The notes under the pieces were generated by a model, which was not told the origin of the DNA, did no database searches, and saw only the letters and a program-made list of their open reading frames with translations. From NCBI GenBank assembly GCA_951799425.1, contig OX637406.1:25042390-25106389 (forward strand): a stretch of 64,000 nucleotides of DNA, read 5' to 3'. The position numbers and the translations under genes are program-made. The DNA comes from Ilex aquifolium. Its lineage: Eukaryota > Streptophyta > Magnoliopsida > Aquifoliales > Aquifoliaceae. This document shows, piece by piece, positions 44,422 to 56,655 of the stretch (positions are counted from its first letter, which is position 1; each line of letters begins with the position of its first letter).

Positions 44422-45170
44422 CAACCCCACCATGCCCCCTCTTTATCTCTCTTCCTCTTCCATGCTCTTTCTTCCAAAGTCAGATTTTAGGTGTGGGGAA
44501 ACATGTTTGTATGTAGAATGTGTCAGGGTATGTGTGGAAGATGCAGAGGTGGGCCCACAGAGCAGTTGGAGAAGAGATTGCAGCTTTCTGGCATTTCTGG
44601 GTAAAACCTACCGGTAGGTCGATGACAAAATCTACCAGTAGGTTTTGGTTTCCTTCTACCGGTAGGTTGTAAGGGGGGTGCTAGCTCAAGACCAGATTTT
44701 GTAAATTTCTCATAACCATTGATCCCACCATCTGAATGAGCTGAAATTTTGACACAAGACAGAGGACATTCAGGTCTACAACTTTTATGTTTTGAACTTT
44801 TTCAAATTCAAAGTGTATCATGGTCAAAAATGGGCAAAACCGAGGTACTGGTACCAAATAGTACGGGTGCCAGTACCAAAATTCCAGTAGGCTTTGATAC
44901 CGGTACCTATGATACCAAGTAACACTACCTCCTTGATTTATTTCACTTTAAAGCCTCCTAATCCTCATGTAATGTTTCCATCTCTTCACCATTCATCCAC
45001 ACATAGTTGCAAGGTTCCGGAAGCCATCATTTACCCTATGATTACCTGCAACTTCAAAATTTCAACATTATTCCTAAATTTGACTAACTCTAAGTAATTA
45101 AATGCAAAGTTGAATTAAAATGCATGTAATGAGGCCATTAAATATGCAATACTACACACTCATCAAAGAA

Positions 45171-45229
45171 CGCCTGCACTTTCCCTTCATAGTTGGCGAT
45201 AAATTGTCAAATAAAATTGACCTGACCGA
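45171..45229 (-). pseudogene. Tat RT fragment, continuation of copy 1
   Basis: 59 bp continuing the RT frame broken by element B at 34131 (GKVQAF and FIANYEG region). It ends with ACCGA (45225-45229), the target duplication of the LTR-B that follows. Confidence 0.8.
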
Positions 45230-45668
45230 TGATGAGCACGTAATATTGTATATTTAACGGCCTCATTACATGCATTTTAACTAAACTTTGCATTTAATTA
45301 CTTAGATTTAGTCAAATTTATGAATAATGTGGAAATTTTGAAGTTACAGGTAATCATAGGGTAAATGATGGCTTTCAAAACCCTGCAACTAAGTGTGGAT
45401 GAGTGGTGAAGAGATGGACACATTACAGGAGGATTGGGAGGCTTTAAAGTGAAAGAAATCAAGGAGGTAGCTGGACTTAGTATCATAGGTACCGGTATCT
45501 AAGCCTACTGGAATTTTAGTACCGACACCTGCACGAATTGGTAGTAGTACCCCGGTATTTTGAATTTTTTACCATGATCCACTTAGAATCTGAAAAGGTA
45601 CAAAACATGAAAGTTGTAGATCTGGATGTCCTCTATCTGTTTTCAAAATTTCAACTCAATCGGAAGGT
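45230..45668 (+). mobile_element. LTR-B 5' fragment at the duplication junction
   Basis: Starts TGATGAGC at 45230, same insertion point as the complete LTR-B at 47122, and runs for about 435 bp, including upstream palindromes and the module (45560-45660). It breaks off at GGAAGGTG, where Tat integrase sequence (copy 2) begins. Confidence 0.85.
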
Positions 45669-47121
45669 GCTTCCCAGTTGGCCGACCATTTGTAGTCCTT
45701 GGATCATTAAGTTCGAAAGGCAACCTTACTTTCTAGACTAAGTTGCCTATGTCAAACGTTCTGCTTTTGACCCTTCTATTGTACGCCTTGGAGACTCTTG
45801 GCTTTTATACCTTGATGCAAACCAAAGCACCCAGCTGCACTTCATCCAAATCTTGAAGCTCGATCATCATGGTTTCATTGCATTCAACTGGACTTAACCT
45901 ATGCTGGAGAAAGCCACTAGCAACAACTTTACGATAATCTTCATAGGCAAGACCACGTCATGCCCATATGTTAGCTTGAATGGTGTAATTTCGGTGCTGG
46001 ACCATTTGAAGGTTGTGTATGCCTATAGTGCTTCCGATAATTTATCATGCTATCCCCTTGCACGTAATATAGGGTTGAGTGGATCACATTGAAACCATAC
46101 TCCTTTGCAAATCCTTTGACTTCGCTTCCTGCAAAGACTATTCCCTGGTTAGCCACTATGTGCTAGGGAAGCCCAAATCGGTGCACTATGTTCTACTTTA
46201 TCATCTGTATGATGTCAGTTTGATTGACCGTTCTCATTAGAATGTCCTCTACCCACTTTGTATAATAGTTAGTGGCCAAAATGATAAAATAATGTTTCCT
46301 TATGGAAGGGGGAAAGATCTTCCCTATTAAATCCATAGCCCAGGCTCTAAATTGGTCATGGCTTTATTACGTGCTACATTTTTTTTGTCGACGTCATCTG
46401 GATAAGCCCATGGTGTTGGCAGGCTTGAGAACCCCTTGCATATTCAATGCAGTCCTTCAAGATACTTGGCTAGTAATAGCTATATCTTCTAATTAGCCAC
46501 CGCATCTTAATGTCGGCCTGATGCACGCCACATATACCTTCATGGCTTTCAGCCATTACCAAAATGATATTTTCTTTGTCAATGCATTGTAACAATAAAT
46601 CATTATGCATTCCATTCTTATACAGTTCTCCATCCATGAGTATGTAATTAGCGGTCTGTGTTTTGATGACTTGCTCTACATCCCGATTTAGATATCTTAG
46701 AAACTACATAATGTCCAACTCCAAACTTCCTCTTCCATTTCCACTGATAACTCCTCAAAGTTCATCCCTCTGGTTTTATGGACGGAAAGACTCTCCCTTG
46801 AACCCAGATTAGCTATTCGTCTGTACTCAAGGAATCCTCAAACCCGATCCCAGTTGGGCCAAGTTGTTAACTCGATCGTTCATCTCTCTTAGGCCAATGG
46901 ATTCATGTGCAACTGATAGTACAATAGTAATGGCCTACATTTAATAGGTGGCATAAGAACTGGTGGACTCACCAAATATTCCTTAATCTGGCAGAAAGCT
47001 TCCTGATGCAGCGCTTCCCATCTAAAACCTTCTACTCCCTTTAGTTTCAAGGGTAGCAAGAACGCCTGCACTTTCCCTTCATAGTTGGCAATAAATTGTC
47101 AAAGGAAATTGACATGACTAA
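45669..47121 (-). pseudogene. Tat integrase to RT, copy 2
   Basis: Parallel to copy 1 and without the CACTA element. Integrase core (45971-46156, SEVKGFAKEYGFNVIH; the Asp of the usual DxG motif reads Asn), zinc region at about 46500-46700, then RNase H largely missing: about 720 bp present in copy 1 (33235-33950) are deleted at 46893. The RT end is FRWEALHQEAFCQIKEYL (46889-47071). It stops at the LTR-B insertion (47122). Confidence 0.82.
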
Positions 47122-49036
47122 TGATGAGCACGTAATATTGTATATTTAACGGCCTCATTACATGAATTTTAACTTAACTTTGCATTTAATTACTTAGAGT
47201 TAGTCAAATTTATGAATAATGTGAAAATTTTGATGTTGTAGGTAATCATGGGGTAAATGACGGCTTTCGGAATCCTGCAACTAAGTGTGGATGAGTGGTG
47301 AAGAGATTGACACATTACATGAGGATTAGGAGGATTTAAAGTGAAAGAAATCAAGGAGGTAGCAGGACTTGGTATCATAGGTACTGGTATCTAAGCCTAC
47401 TTGAATTTTGGTACCGGCACCCGTTAGAATTGGTAGTAGTACCCTGGTATTTTGAATTTTTGACCATGATCCACTAAGTATCTAAAAAGGTGAAAAACAT
47501 GAAAGTTTTAGATCTGAATGTCCTCTATCCTTTTTCAAAATTTCATCACAATCGGAAGGTGGGATCAAAATTTATGACAAATTTACGAAAGTTGATCCTG
47601 AACTACCGGTAGGAGACCCCTAACTACCTGCCGGTATCATCCCCCTTACAACCTACTGGTAGAACCTTAAAACCTACCAGTAGAAGGCCCTACTGGAAGT
47701 TATCTACCGGTAGAAGTCCCATGACCTACAGGTAGAACTTGCCCCAGAAAGCCCAGGCACTACCCTAAACGACTCCACCTACTCCGAGGGCCCACCTCTT
47801 GACCTCTAAACCATACCCTGACATGTTTGACACCCTACGATGCTCTCCTAACCCCTAAAGTCAGATTTGATGTAAAAGAGAGGGGAGAAGCAAGAGAGAG
47901 AAGAGGGGTGGTTGGGAAAGCATGAGAAGAGCATGATTGGACTGGAATTGCTTGTTCAAGTGGACAATCTCTCTCCAATCATTCCAATTCAGTTCACACA
48001 TGCTAAAGGAGAAAGGATGGACAAAAATTGAAAGGTCTTACACCATTATTCAGATTTTACATACTTTTAGAGAGAGAAGCTTCAAGGTTGAAGATGAAGT
48101 TTTAGAGAGAGAAACTTAGATTTTTTTTTTTGCATTTCCTTCACCATTTTCATTGTAGTAAGCATTATTCTACTTGTAATCTTTCTCTCTTTTACTCTAA
48201 AATCTTTTATTCAAGTTGTAATCAAGCTTAGTTAAGTGTTTTTTATTTTCATTTCTACATTTGGGTTTTTCTCCTCAAGCTTTGTATTGTGGGTATGAAT
48301 GACTTTACCCTTGTAGTTTAAACCTTTTCTTGCATTAATAAAAGTTTCATACTTCATTTCACTACCATGCTTCTTTACATTATGTTTGTTCTTGCCTTTG
48401 CTATGAGTAGCTAGACTTTTAGTTGGCTAATCCAAGGGGAATTTCCTCTTGGGTATGTGAAATCGACTCTCTTTCATTCTTCCTCATAGTGTAAAGTATT
48501 TGGTTTGACTAGGTTGAGTGCGGACGTTGTTGTGTGGTCTTGATAACCGTAGACTTGTCACGGGGTATACTTTTGCCTAACACATCCACATTAGTCCCTC
48601 ATTTCCTACGAATCAATCAAACACTGAGACACCATTGGTTGAATGAATTAAGTCGATTTGGCATTCCCATTGGAATGACTTCTATGGATTAGCCAACCTT
48701 GTTTTCTTGCATATTTTACAAAACACAACTCACCAAAACACAAATGACAAGATTTTCCAATTTTTATTTCTTCACAATTCACCTTTCAAAACAATTTGAC
48801 ATTTCCTTCCCTTAGGAGACGACCTTGAAATACCCATTCCAAGTAAAACACCACATTGCAAGTCTCTCTACGCTTGGGGAGCACTTTTGCACACATACAC
48901 ACGTTTTTGTTCACACACGCGATTTTTCCCATTTCTTGCATTTGAACCTGAGGGAGAGTGACACTCACCAACTCGTATATGCCATATACACATGATTCGG
49001 GTTCATGTTCGGAGATTAGGGAAAACCAGTCAAGCA
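47122..49036 (+). mobile_element. Solo LTR-B in the Tat RT
   Basis: 1915 bp, TGATGAG to CAAGCA. Right flank ACCGA (49037-49041). Left flank reads ACTAA (47117-47121), but ACCGA in the duplicated copy (45225-45229). It sits between the RT words KKELQSLIG and NFLRQFIANYEG. No primer site or polypurine tract. Module at 47463-47590, palindromes 47604-47740. No gene; a frame at 47937-48119 is not supported. Confidence 0.93.
47604..47735. repeat. Palindrome cluster in solo LTR-B (47 kb)
   Basis: Six CTACCGGTAG-like units. Two keep the ACCGGT core (ACTACCGGTAGG near 47606, TCTACCGGTAGA near 47704); the others carry single changes (CTACTGGTAG, CTACCAGTAG, CTACAGGTAG) that break symmetry, as expected for an older copy. 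Confidence 0.85.
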
Positions 49037-49560
49037 ACCGATTAGGCTTTGAAGCTCCTTCTTGGTATTCGGTGGTGCGGCCTCTATGATAGCCTTCTCT
49101 TTGTTTTTATCCACTTCAATTCCCTTCTTGTGCACCAAAACCCCCCAAAACAATCTCTACGATCTTACTGATCATGTTGTGGAAGATAGTGTTCATGGTT
49201 CTCTGGTATGTGGACCATACATTCTTTAGTCTGAATGACATAACTCTCCATTTGAACATCCCAATCGACCTAGGATATTGAAAAGCAATCATGTCGTTCT
49301 TCCTTCTCAATGAAGATCTAATGGTAGCTTGTGTTGTCATCCATGAATGACATGATCACATTCATGGCTACCGCATCTATGAGTTGATCAGTAGCGGCAT
49401 GCCATATTCATCTTTAGAGGTTGCGATGTTTAGGTCAGGGTAGTCGCAGCAAACCCTGATCTTGCCAGGCTTCTTCTTAATTGGCACAATGTTGGACACC
49501 CATTCTACGTACCGTGCCACTTGGATGCACTTAGCCTATAAGAGGTGCTCAATATCCTCC
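49037..49560 (-). pseudogene. Tat reverse transcriptase, N-terminal part
   Basis: Minus-strand RT with the fingers/palm words FRLKNVWSTYQRTMNTIFHN (49116-49340) and, after it, VHKKGIEVDKNKEKAIIEAA and KKELQSLIG. The catalytic YVDD box is not readable (the frame gives VLGGFG), so it is dead. Confidence 0.82.
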
Positions 49561-50852
49561 TTCACCAACAAGGTTATTTCTTGGAGATCAATCTCGGGGC
49601 CTATTTGATCGGCTTGTATCCCTCCCTGATTGGCAACCGATGCTCCACAAGGGCCGGATCTAGCCCTGACATCTCTTTATAACTCCAAGCAAAACAAGCA
49701 CAATATTCCCTTAGTAGTTGTATAATTTACGCTTGGAAATTTCGCTCAATTAGTTTGTTAACGAAATTCGGACGGTGCTCCCCTGGCTCGCCAAGATTGA
49801 CTTCAAGTAATAGATCTTGAACCTCGACCATGTCGTCGAGTTTGGCGGGAACAACATCGATTTCATCTAGTTCGATGAACTCTCGGGAGGTGAACTTTCT
49901 AGACTCTTCCTCCTCATATTCCACCATGTTAATGGTGCTTTGATGTCTACTGACAGCTTCTAATGCCATGGTCCTCTTTTTTTCCAAGTTCGTATCCGGG
50001 TGACACAAGCCCTCACGCCCTACTTCCTCTGTTTACTATCGCTAAGCTCCATCAGTAAACGAGCTCTCAATTTCTTCCACGTCGTTCGACCTCTACACAT
50101 TAGTGGGCTGACGGACCTCTTCTTCCACCTGGTGAATCTCAATGAACTTCAAGTCGATTTGAAACTTGACTTCCCTAGGCTTCCCATACTTGTCTTGGCC
50201 TTGAAAACTTCATTAACCCTGTTCGTTCTTTGTACAGCCAAGCGTAGGATATGTGAACATCAACAATGAACGGAGTCTAATCCACCTCCACGAATTCTAA
50301 GTCATCAAGGTTCCATAAGACCAACCAATGATTAAGAGTCGATGGAATGCATTTGCTCAAATGGATCCAATCTCAACCCAAAAGAGCATTGTAGGACATC
50401 ATTGTATCAATCACGAAGGACGGCGTGATGTTGGTCCTGCTATCGACAGCCATCCCACCATCTTATTGACTCCTCCTGTGAATCCACTTACCATCAAGTC
50501 GGGGTGGACCAAGTCTTCCTCTTTCTTCCCTAGTTTCTTTATGGTAGCTACTAGGAGAATGTTGACTGTCGTTCCATTGTCAACCAAGAATTTATTGAAG
50601 GGTCTTCTCTCCAAAGGCGCTCGGATATAAAGCGGCTTTAATCTTGTGTCATAGGCTACGTAGGTTTGCCAAATGGCTAATCTCTTGGACTGCTTATAGG
50701 CGGAAATTTGTATCCCTTCACCTCCTGGATCGAGTCTCTCCCATGAGAGCACTCCATCTTGATTTTGAACGATTCTTCCTCGTCTAGGAACTTCAACCTG
50801 GTGCCCCGGCGTCTTTGGCGTCTCCGTCCAAAGACTGTTTGTGGTCCAAAAC
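49561..50852 (-). pseudogene. Tat protease and protease-RT linker
   Basis: Protease at 50411-50752: RPFNKFLVDNGTTVNILLVA, where the active-site triplet reads Asp-Asn-Gly; in this lineage it is usually Asp-Gly/Ser-Gly. HPDLMVSGFTGGV follows. The linker 49727-50008 is acidic (MVEYEEEESRKFTSREF). Stops and shifts separate the pieces. Confidence 0.78.
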
Positions 50853-53500
50853 TTTAAAACGATGTTGGCAACAACTGAAGGGAATTGACTAACGTCGAAT
50901 GCCCCAGCGTGCTGAACTGGATGGAATCACCTCCATCATTATCATCTTCATCAGTAGGGTCCTTCTTCTTTCTGCCCTTACAAGTCTCTAGGGGAATGTT
51001 GAGTGCAATTCTTATGCGTTCTACCATCCTCTTTACCATCTGCTTCTTGATACTTTCCTCGAGTTGGGATTCAGGCTCCGCTTTCTTTTTTCCATTCACC
51101 TCAATCTTAGCCTTCTTCGAAGCCACTGGGCACTGTGGAGGCGATGAAGTGCCAAATCGGGACTGAATTTCCCCCAGCTCGGGGTGATGCCGCTAAAACA
51201 TTTCTCACCCTTCACGGGCTTTCAATTCTTGATATTCTTCCCATCTGCAAAGCTCCACTTGGATGCGCTGCTTCCTGCACATCTGAGTTCTAGATAATGG
51301 ACATGGTTGACAATACTGTGGGTTGGATACTAGGCTACGTACCAACGGCCCTCCAACAACTCTATTGGTTTCATCATCCTAGGTCGAACCCTATAACCCT
51401 TGGCTCTGATAGGTTGATTAGGTGCCAATCTTGTGGAGAATTCCTCGTATCTTAGCCCTTGTTGAACTTTTGGAGGTTCCGGTATATCTCTACTATACTC
51501 TTTGTAGCTCGGCTTAATGAACTTGCCAGGCCAATCCTCGTAATCCCGCTTAGGCAGCAGCCACTCACCTAGTCACTCCCGATGAGTACTTTTGTAATGT
51601 TACCTCTTTTGTGGCCTTTTGGATGATTCTCCTCATTCCTCTATGTCCAAAATGATCCTTTAAAGGGCCTTGCATTTGGGGAATATTCCATTCTTGACCA
51701 TGTCAAGATACTCTTGGAGACTTGATGAAATATACGGCTTACCCCCAAATTCTTCCTCTTACGACTCATCCTAGTGAATATTATCTTTGTCTCTCCTTGG
51801 CTTCTCGTCATCAGTCGACTTGTCTTCACCCTAGTCTACCTTTTTCCAGGGGATTTTCAACTGGCCCACTTCCAACATGTTAATGGTGGTTGTCTTCTGG
51901 AAAAGGCATGTATTAACCTCTATTTTCGACTTCCCCTTATCCCCGAAGATTAAATGGTCTTTTGTTAGGCCGTGCTAGATGGCATTCTGAAACGCCACAT
52001 AGTTAGTAGTAGAATGGCACCACAAATTATGTCATTTGTAGTATGTCTTGTTCTTTAACTCTGTGGCTGATGGAATCTTATAACCAAACAATAGATTGAT
52101 AATGTTGTTAGGTAAAAAATGGTCAAAGATTTGATCAGCCTTTGTAATGTCAAACTCATATTTTGACTTTTTCCTTCGCCAATTCCCTTTTTAGCACTTG
52201 GTGTGGTCTGTGCTTGACTCTCTGGAGGCCTGGTTAAGAACTTGCACATATGTAACTGTCTCGCCACAATTTCTTCCATATTCACCTCCAATTCCTGCTC
52301 TGGCTTGACCATGAATATCTCAGTGTTGGGATTCCTATAGTATGTTCCATTGGATGCTTTTGTTCGGTCTAACTCCTCATGCAGGATTTGTTCATACTAT
52401 GTAGCCCACGTTGCCAGCTCGAACAGGTCATTGAGCTCCATTCCCTCGAACTTCTTCCAGAGCTCGAAACCTAGACCGTTCTACGCAATGCGCACATATT
52501 CCATCTTGAGCAATGTCAATCTACATCGGTTCTTGGCCATCTTGAAATGTGTGATATAATATTCTATCGTCTCCCTAATCATCTGGTACAACCTGGCTAA
52601 ATCAACCATGGCCACTTTCGGCTCAGTACGGTAGAATTGAGCATGGAATTTATCTTCAAGTTACTGCCAGCCCAGCCCAGAATTGGGTGGAAAATTGATG
52701 TACAATCTGAAGGCCATTCCCGTTAGGGAATTGGTGAACAACCTTAGTTTCAAAAATGCATTAGGCCCTGCTTCGCCACATTGTACAGTGAAATGGCCAA
52801 TGTTCTCCATAGTCGATTGAACGTCTTCTCCAAGAAATGTAGCGAACACCGAGACCCTCATAATCCCTATCTACCCATTCGGTATATGATTTTTGAGATA
52901 TCAACCTAGTTACCCTCCTCATGGCGAGGTCGATATGTTCTTGGATGATCTCATCCAGTTGGTCTCTATTTATGACCACTTAGGGTGCCACCGGAAGAAC
53001 GATTGATGGCTGCCTCCTTTGCCCCAAACCTCAGGATTGGGAGCCATTTCCTCCTCAAAAAGAGGGTTGTTGTTCCACTTTTGGCCATTCCTAGCTTGCT
53101 ACGCCCTCTATGGTGGCACATACGGGGGAAACACTGGTTGTGGAGTTTCCACTAGAATTACCTACATAGGTGAAAACAATGGTTGTCTCACACCCCTTGG
53201 AGGGTTTAAACTATCAACGAGCCACTCAAATTCTTGTCTGGTGCGACCAAATTCCTATCTAATCAAATCCCCTAGGCCTTGAACAAAATCAAAGACTTCC
53301 TAAGAGATTTCATGTGACAAAGTCTTGATTGACGCCTCTGGCTTGGAGTAGAATTCGCGATTCTCTTGCCCCTCGAGTGGAAGCAAATCTTCTTGTAGGT
53401 TGAGGATGTCAGGCCTGCTTTTTTCAATAACCTCATGCATTAGAGGCACTTTTGATGTGCCAACTTTGGCTTTCCCTCGGGTGTTCGTTATACTGCTTCT
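50853..53500 (-). pseudogene. Tat gag
   Basis: N-terminus at 53300-53500 (TNTRGKAKVGTSKVPLMHEV), capsid at 52661-52979 (HFTVQCGEAGPNAFLKLRLF and SLTGMAFRLYINFPPNS), then a zinc-finger-like region near 51990-52140 (ADQIFDHFLPNNI ... HNLWCHSTTN), and a charged region (50854-51126). At least six frame breaks. Order and spacing agree with a Tat-lineage gag. Confidence 0.82.
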
Positions 53501-53527
53501 TAGGGTCCCACTAGGTGTGCCAAAAAA
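53501..53527 (-). other. Primer binding site region of the Tat element
   Basis: Reverse complement begins TTTTTTGGCACACCTAGTGG, two bases after the LTR end; it resembles the TTTGGCGCCCACCGTGGGG site of Tat/Ogre elements with decay. Confidence 0.65.
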
Positions 53528-53529
53528 TT

Positions 53530-54238
53530 TGTTTGGCATATTTTTGGATTGCTGGCATGCCAAAGTCCGATTGGACTTAAAATCAAAACACGTACGACTT
53601 TACCTACTCGAACCGATGTGAGGTTCTAAATTCATAACTCTTCAGGCGATTATAGAGAGACATAAGACTACCTCTGAGTTATTTTCTATGCCTTATGGTT
53701 CAAGGAATTTAAATAATTTTCCAAATAAAAGCGTAATGGACTACACTGTAGAAAGAACACCAAGAATGAAAAGTAGCAAGTAAACTGAATCTGAATCTGG
53801 AAGATGAAATGAGTACTGAACTTAACATTAAATAAAAGCAGTAAAAGATCACCAAAGTGATGATTACAAAAAAAGTAAAATTGCTCAGAAGCAAGAAATA
53901 AGAATAAGATAGGCTGGCACTATGAAGAGTTTGTGTGTTTGATCATGGATGTTTTCTTAGTGGCCTAGCCTCTGCTATTTATAGAGATGGCCTTCAACTG
54001 TCGACCCATCTTTTTTGGCCATTACTGTGATCATGGCCTTGTCCCTTGAGATGCATGGACGTGCACTAAACTGCCTCGAATTAGCGGTTCATGATGTCAC
54101 GTTTTCTCATTTTTTGTGATTGTAAGAGTCCTACTCTTCTAACCATTCTATCAATCATGGACTCTCACAGACTCCTTTATGATTGTCGGATCTCATCCAC
54201 GTGTCACCCTCTACCTTTGCTAATTTTGGGTGTAAACA
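53530..54238 (-). mobile_element. 5' LTR of the Tat element
   Basis: 709 bp; on the minus strand TGTTTACACCC ... GCCAAACA. TATA box reverse at 53975-53984 (CTATTTATAG). The matching 3' LTR is missing; the element is truncated at 29044. Open frames inside it are not supported. Confidence 0.8.
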
Positions 54239-54950
54239 GGATGACAACCCATCTTAGAACAACAACCCATGGTACGGTACTCCACTACATTTGCATCCAC
54301 CACCCCAATGGTGCTCTTTCCAGCCACAATGGTGAAATTCCCATATGATTTCATTGTAGTAAGATTTTTTAATTTTCTTTGTAAATTGTGAACCAATTTT
54401 CTGAAATTCCTCCCCTTTCACTGTGTGATCAAATTATATTTTGTTGTTTCTTTTTGTGATTCGATGGAGGTGTTTGGGGAGAGTAATGATGGTACTGGTG
54501 GGTTTGTAAAGATTGGGTTAAGTTTGTGTACAGGTAAAGTTATAGAGAGAGAAAGGGAAAGGTAAAAAAATAGAGAGATAATGGTTTGAGGTAGAAAAAG
54601 GGCATTGAAATGAAAATTAAATGGCTAAATGTGGGTATTTTGGTATTTTACAAATTTTTTACCAGACATCCAATGTAGCACGTTATTTTTAAGTTGAGGG
54701 GGTTTAGTACAATAGTTAAAACTACAAGCAGTTCACATGCAAATGACCCTAAGTACAGGGGTTTTTTTTTTTTTTTTTGCATTTAACCCTATAATAAAAC
54801 TTTGTTTTTTGTAATGAAACTCAATTTATTATTTAATAAAATTTCATCATTTTCTATTTGAGAATATGTATGGATAAAATGTCAGCATTATATTAAATAT
54901 ATGTTATACATATTTGTCTTTTATTTTACATTATAGATAATCTGGTGTAT
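54239..54950. other. Unassigned AT-rich sequence right of the Tat LTR
   Basis: No supported gene. It contains a purine-rich stretch (54540-54620), a T17 run at about 54762-54778 and phrases such as TTTAGTACAATAGTTAAAAC that look like repeat-derived DNA. Identity unknown. Confidence 0.5.
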
Positions 54951-56575
54951 AGAGTTCGGCTTATACACAAGAGATCAAATTATCAGATTCTTGTATAATA
55001 TGAGTAAAGGTTCATAGTCTTAGATGGAATATGACACACCATTAGTAGGATTGTAGTGCAAACTTTTGGCATAATCTGTCTTGGCTATAGGAGACTGTCT
55101 GATATCTCGGATTGTTGCACTAATACACTTTGTCTATTGGACATGACCATTATTGAGGTTATTTTTTTTTATTGACTAAATAAGAAAATAATTATCTCGT
55201 GGTTATTGTGAATGCTTAAGCTCTTAATTCTGAGATATTTAATGGACATGTGCATATAATGATTATTACTTGAATTCATAAAAGAGTGAGATTTATATTT
55301 GAGTCAACAAACTCGGAGATGACATTATTTGCATAGTGAAAATTAATTATTAAAGGAAATCACATACTGGTATTTAAATAAGTTGATGATGTCCTCTTGA
55401 AGAAGCTTATAAGCTTTGTCCATGTTAAACCCTGAAGGTGGATTTAATTATGCAACATGACAAATAAAAAGATGTCAATTAAATATAATTTTCAGAAATT
55501 TAATTAATTGACGGACATCTTTAATCTTAAAAGTGGAGAGATTATTAAACACATAATAATGAGAAGCTCGAAATAGTTTGAGATAAGGCCCGGGAGATTA
55601 ATAATAAGTTTTTAGTAGACTAACTTATTATTAAAGGACCATATGATGTTTGTTCTGGGTTGGACATAGGATTCCTAGACCCATTAGAAGTGTAAAACCC
55701 GGGAAAAATTGAACTTTTTCTGAAAAAGGGCAAAATGGTAATTCTCCACCCTTATGCGTATTTGAAATAATCATGTTCTAGACATCGGATGAGGAAATGG
55801 AGTGCGCCATTGGATTCGCAACGCGAAATCTAGTAATCACTAGAAATTTCGTCGAATTGCGAGATAGTCGGATTTTTGCACGTCGTTCGAGGCGACTGCG
55901 TGGCGAATGTAATTTTAAAGGTCCCCAATAATGGATTTTATAAAATTTCCTTATAATTGGATTAAAGTTCCAATAAAATTAATTTGAACTAAATCTGAGG
56001 TATAATGAATCGTTTCGGGACGAAAAACGGACCCGGAAGTCGAAAATATGCGGTGCGATGTGGACCGCTCATTTGCGACTATAAATATGGGCTTAAATCA
56101 GATTTTTACACAAAATATCAGTGCAAAACTAGTGCTGGACGTTGGGGAGAAAAGAGAAGGAAAATTTTTGATCTCCAAGCTTCCCGCTCCGATTCCGGGA
56201 GTTCCGTCCGTCGGAATTCGTCGATTCAAAAGGCAAAGTTCATCTACGCGACGAGGGCTACGCGTGGGTACCAAAAACCACAAGTTTTACCGAAGGTGAA
56301 CGGATGAGGGTATACGAAAATCAAGATTCGAGTTGTATTTTGTTGCTCGGATTCCGTTGAGCTAGAAGGGAGAAGTGATCACGTCAACGAAGGCTACGCG
56401 TGGGTACCAAAAACAACGAATTTCACCGAAGGTGAAATTTCGGGAGTTGGGAAAATCAAGCTTCGAGTTGGGTTTTCGGGTCTTGGGAGCTTCCTACGGG
56501 ATTCTCACGCTACAAGAGGTAGGGGTTCTCCTACTTGGGTTGATTTCTTACCTAGAAATGTCTATGATAAATGGG

Positions 56576-56576
<1 letters not shown>

Positions 56577-56649
<73 letters not shown>
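56577..56649. repeat. (TA)n microsatellite
   Basis: About 36 perfect TA units inside solo LTR-F. The Ile/Tyr frames over it are artefacts of the repeat. Confidence 0.98.

Positions 56650-56655
<6 letters not shown>

Larger units (their letters stand above)
34132..45165 (-). mobile_element. Element B: complete large non-autonomous Athila-like element (LARD-like)
   Basis: 11,034 bp, flanked by AAGAA (34127-34131 and 45166-45170). Minus-strand order: 5' LTR 45165-41350, primer site, 3-kb internal region without gag or pol, polypurine tract, 3' LTR 38336-34132. Subtracting nested insertions gives LTRs of about 1.86-1.88 kb. Long LTRs with a non-coding internal domain fit the large retrotransposon derivative (LARD) class. 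Confidence 0.93.
41350..45165 (-). repeat. 5' LTR of element B, with two nested insertions
   Basis: TGCTTG at 41350 to CTCATCA at 45165. Contains a 280-bp retroposon (42007-42286) and solo LTR-C (42759-44421). Module at 44698-44830; palindromes 44604-44670 and 44840-44925. Confidence 0.9.

Noticed and set aside
52350..53282. Plus-strand frames of 69-87 codons
   Set aside because: Antisense shadows of the degenerate minus-strand Tat gag, which has recognisable motifs.
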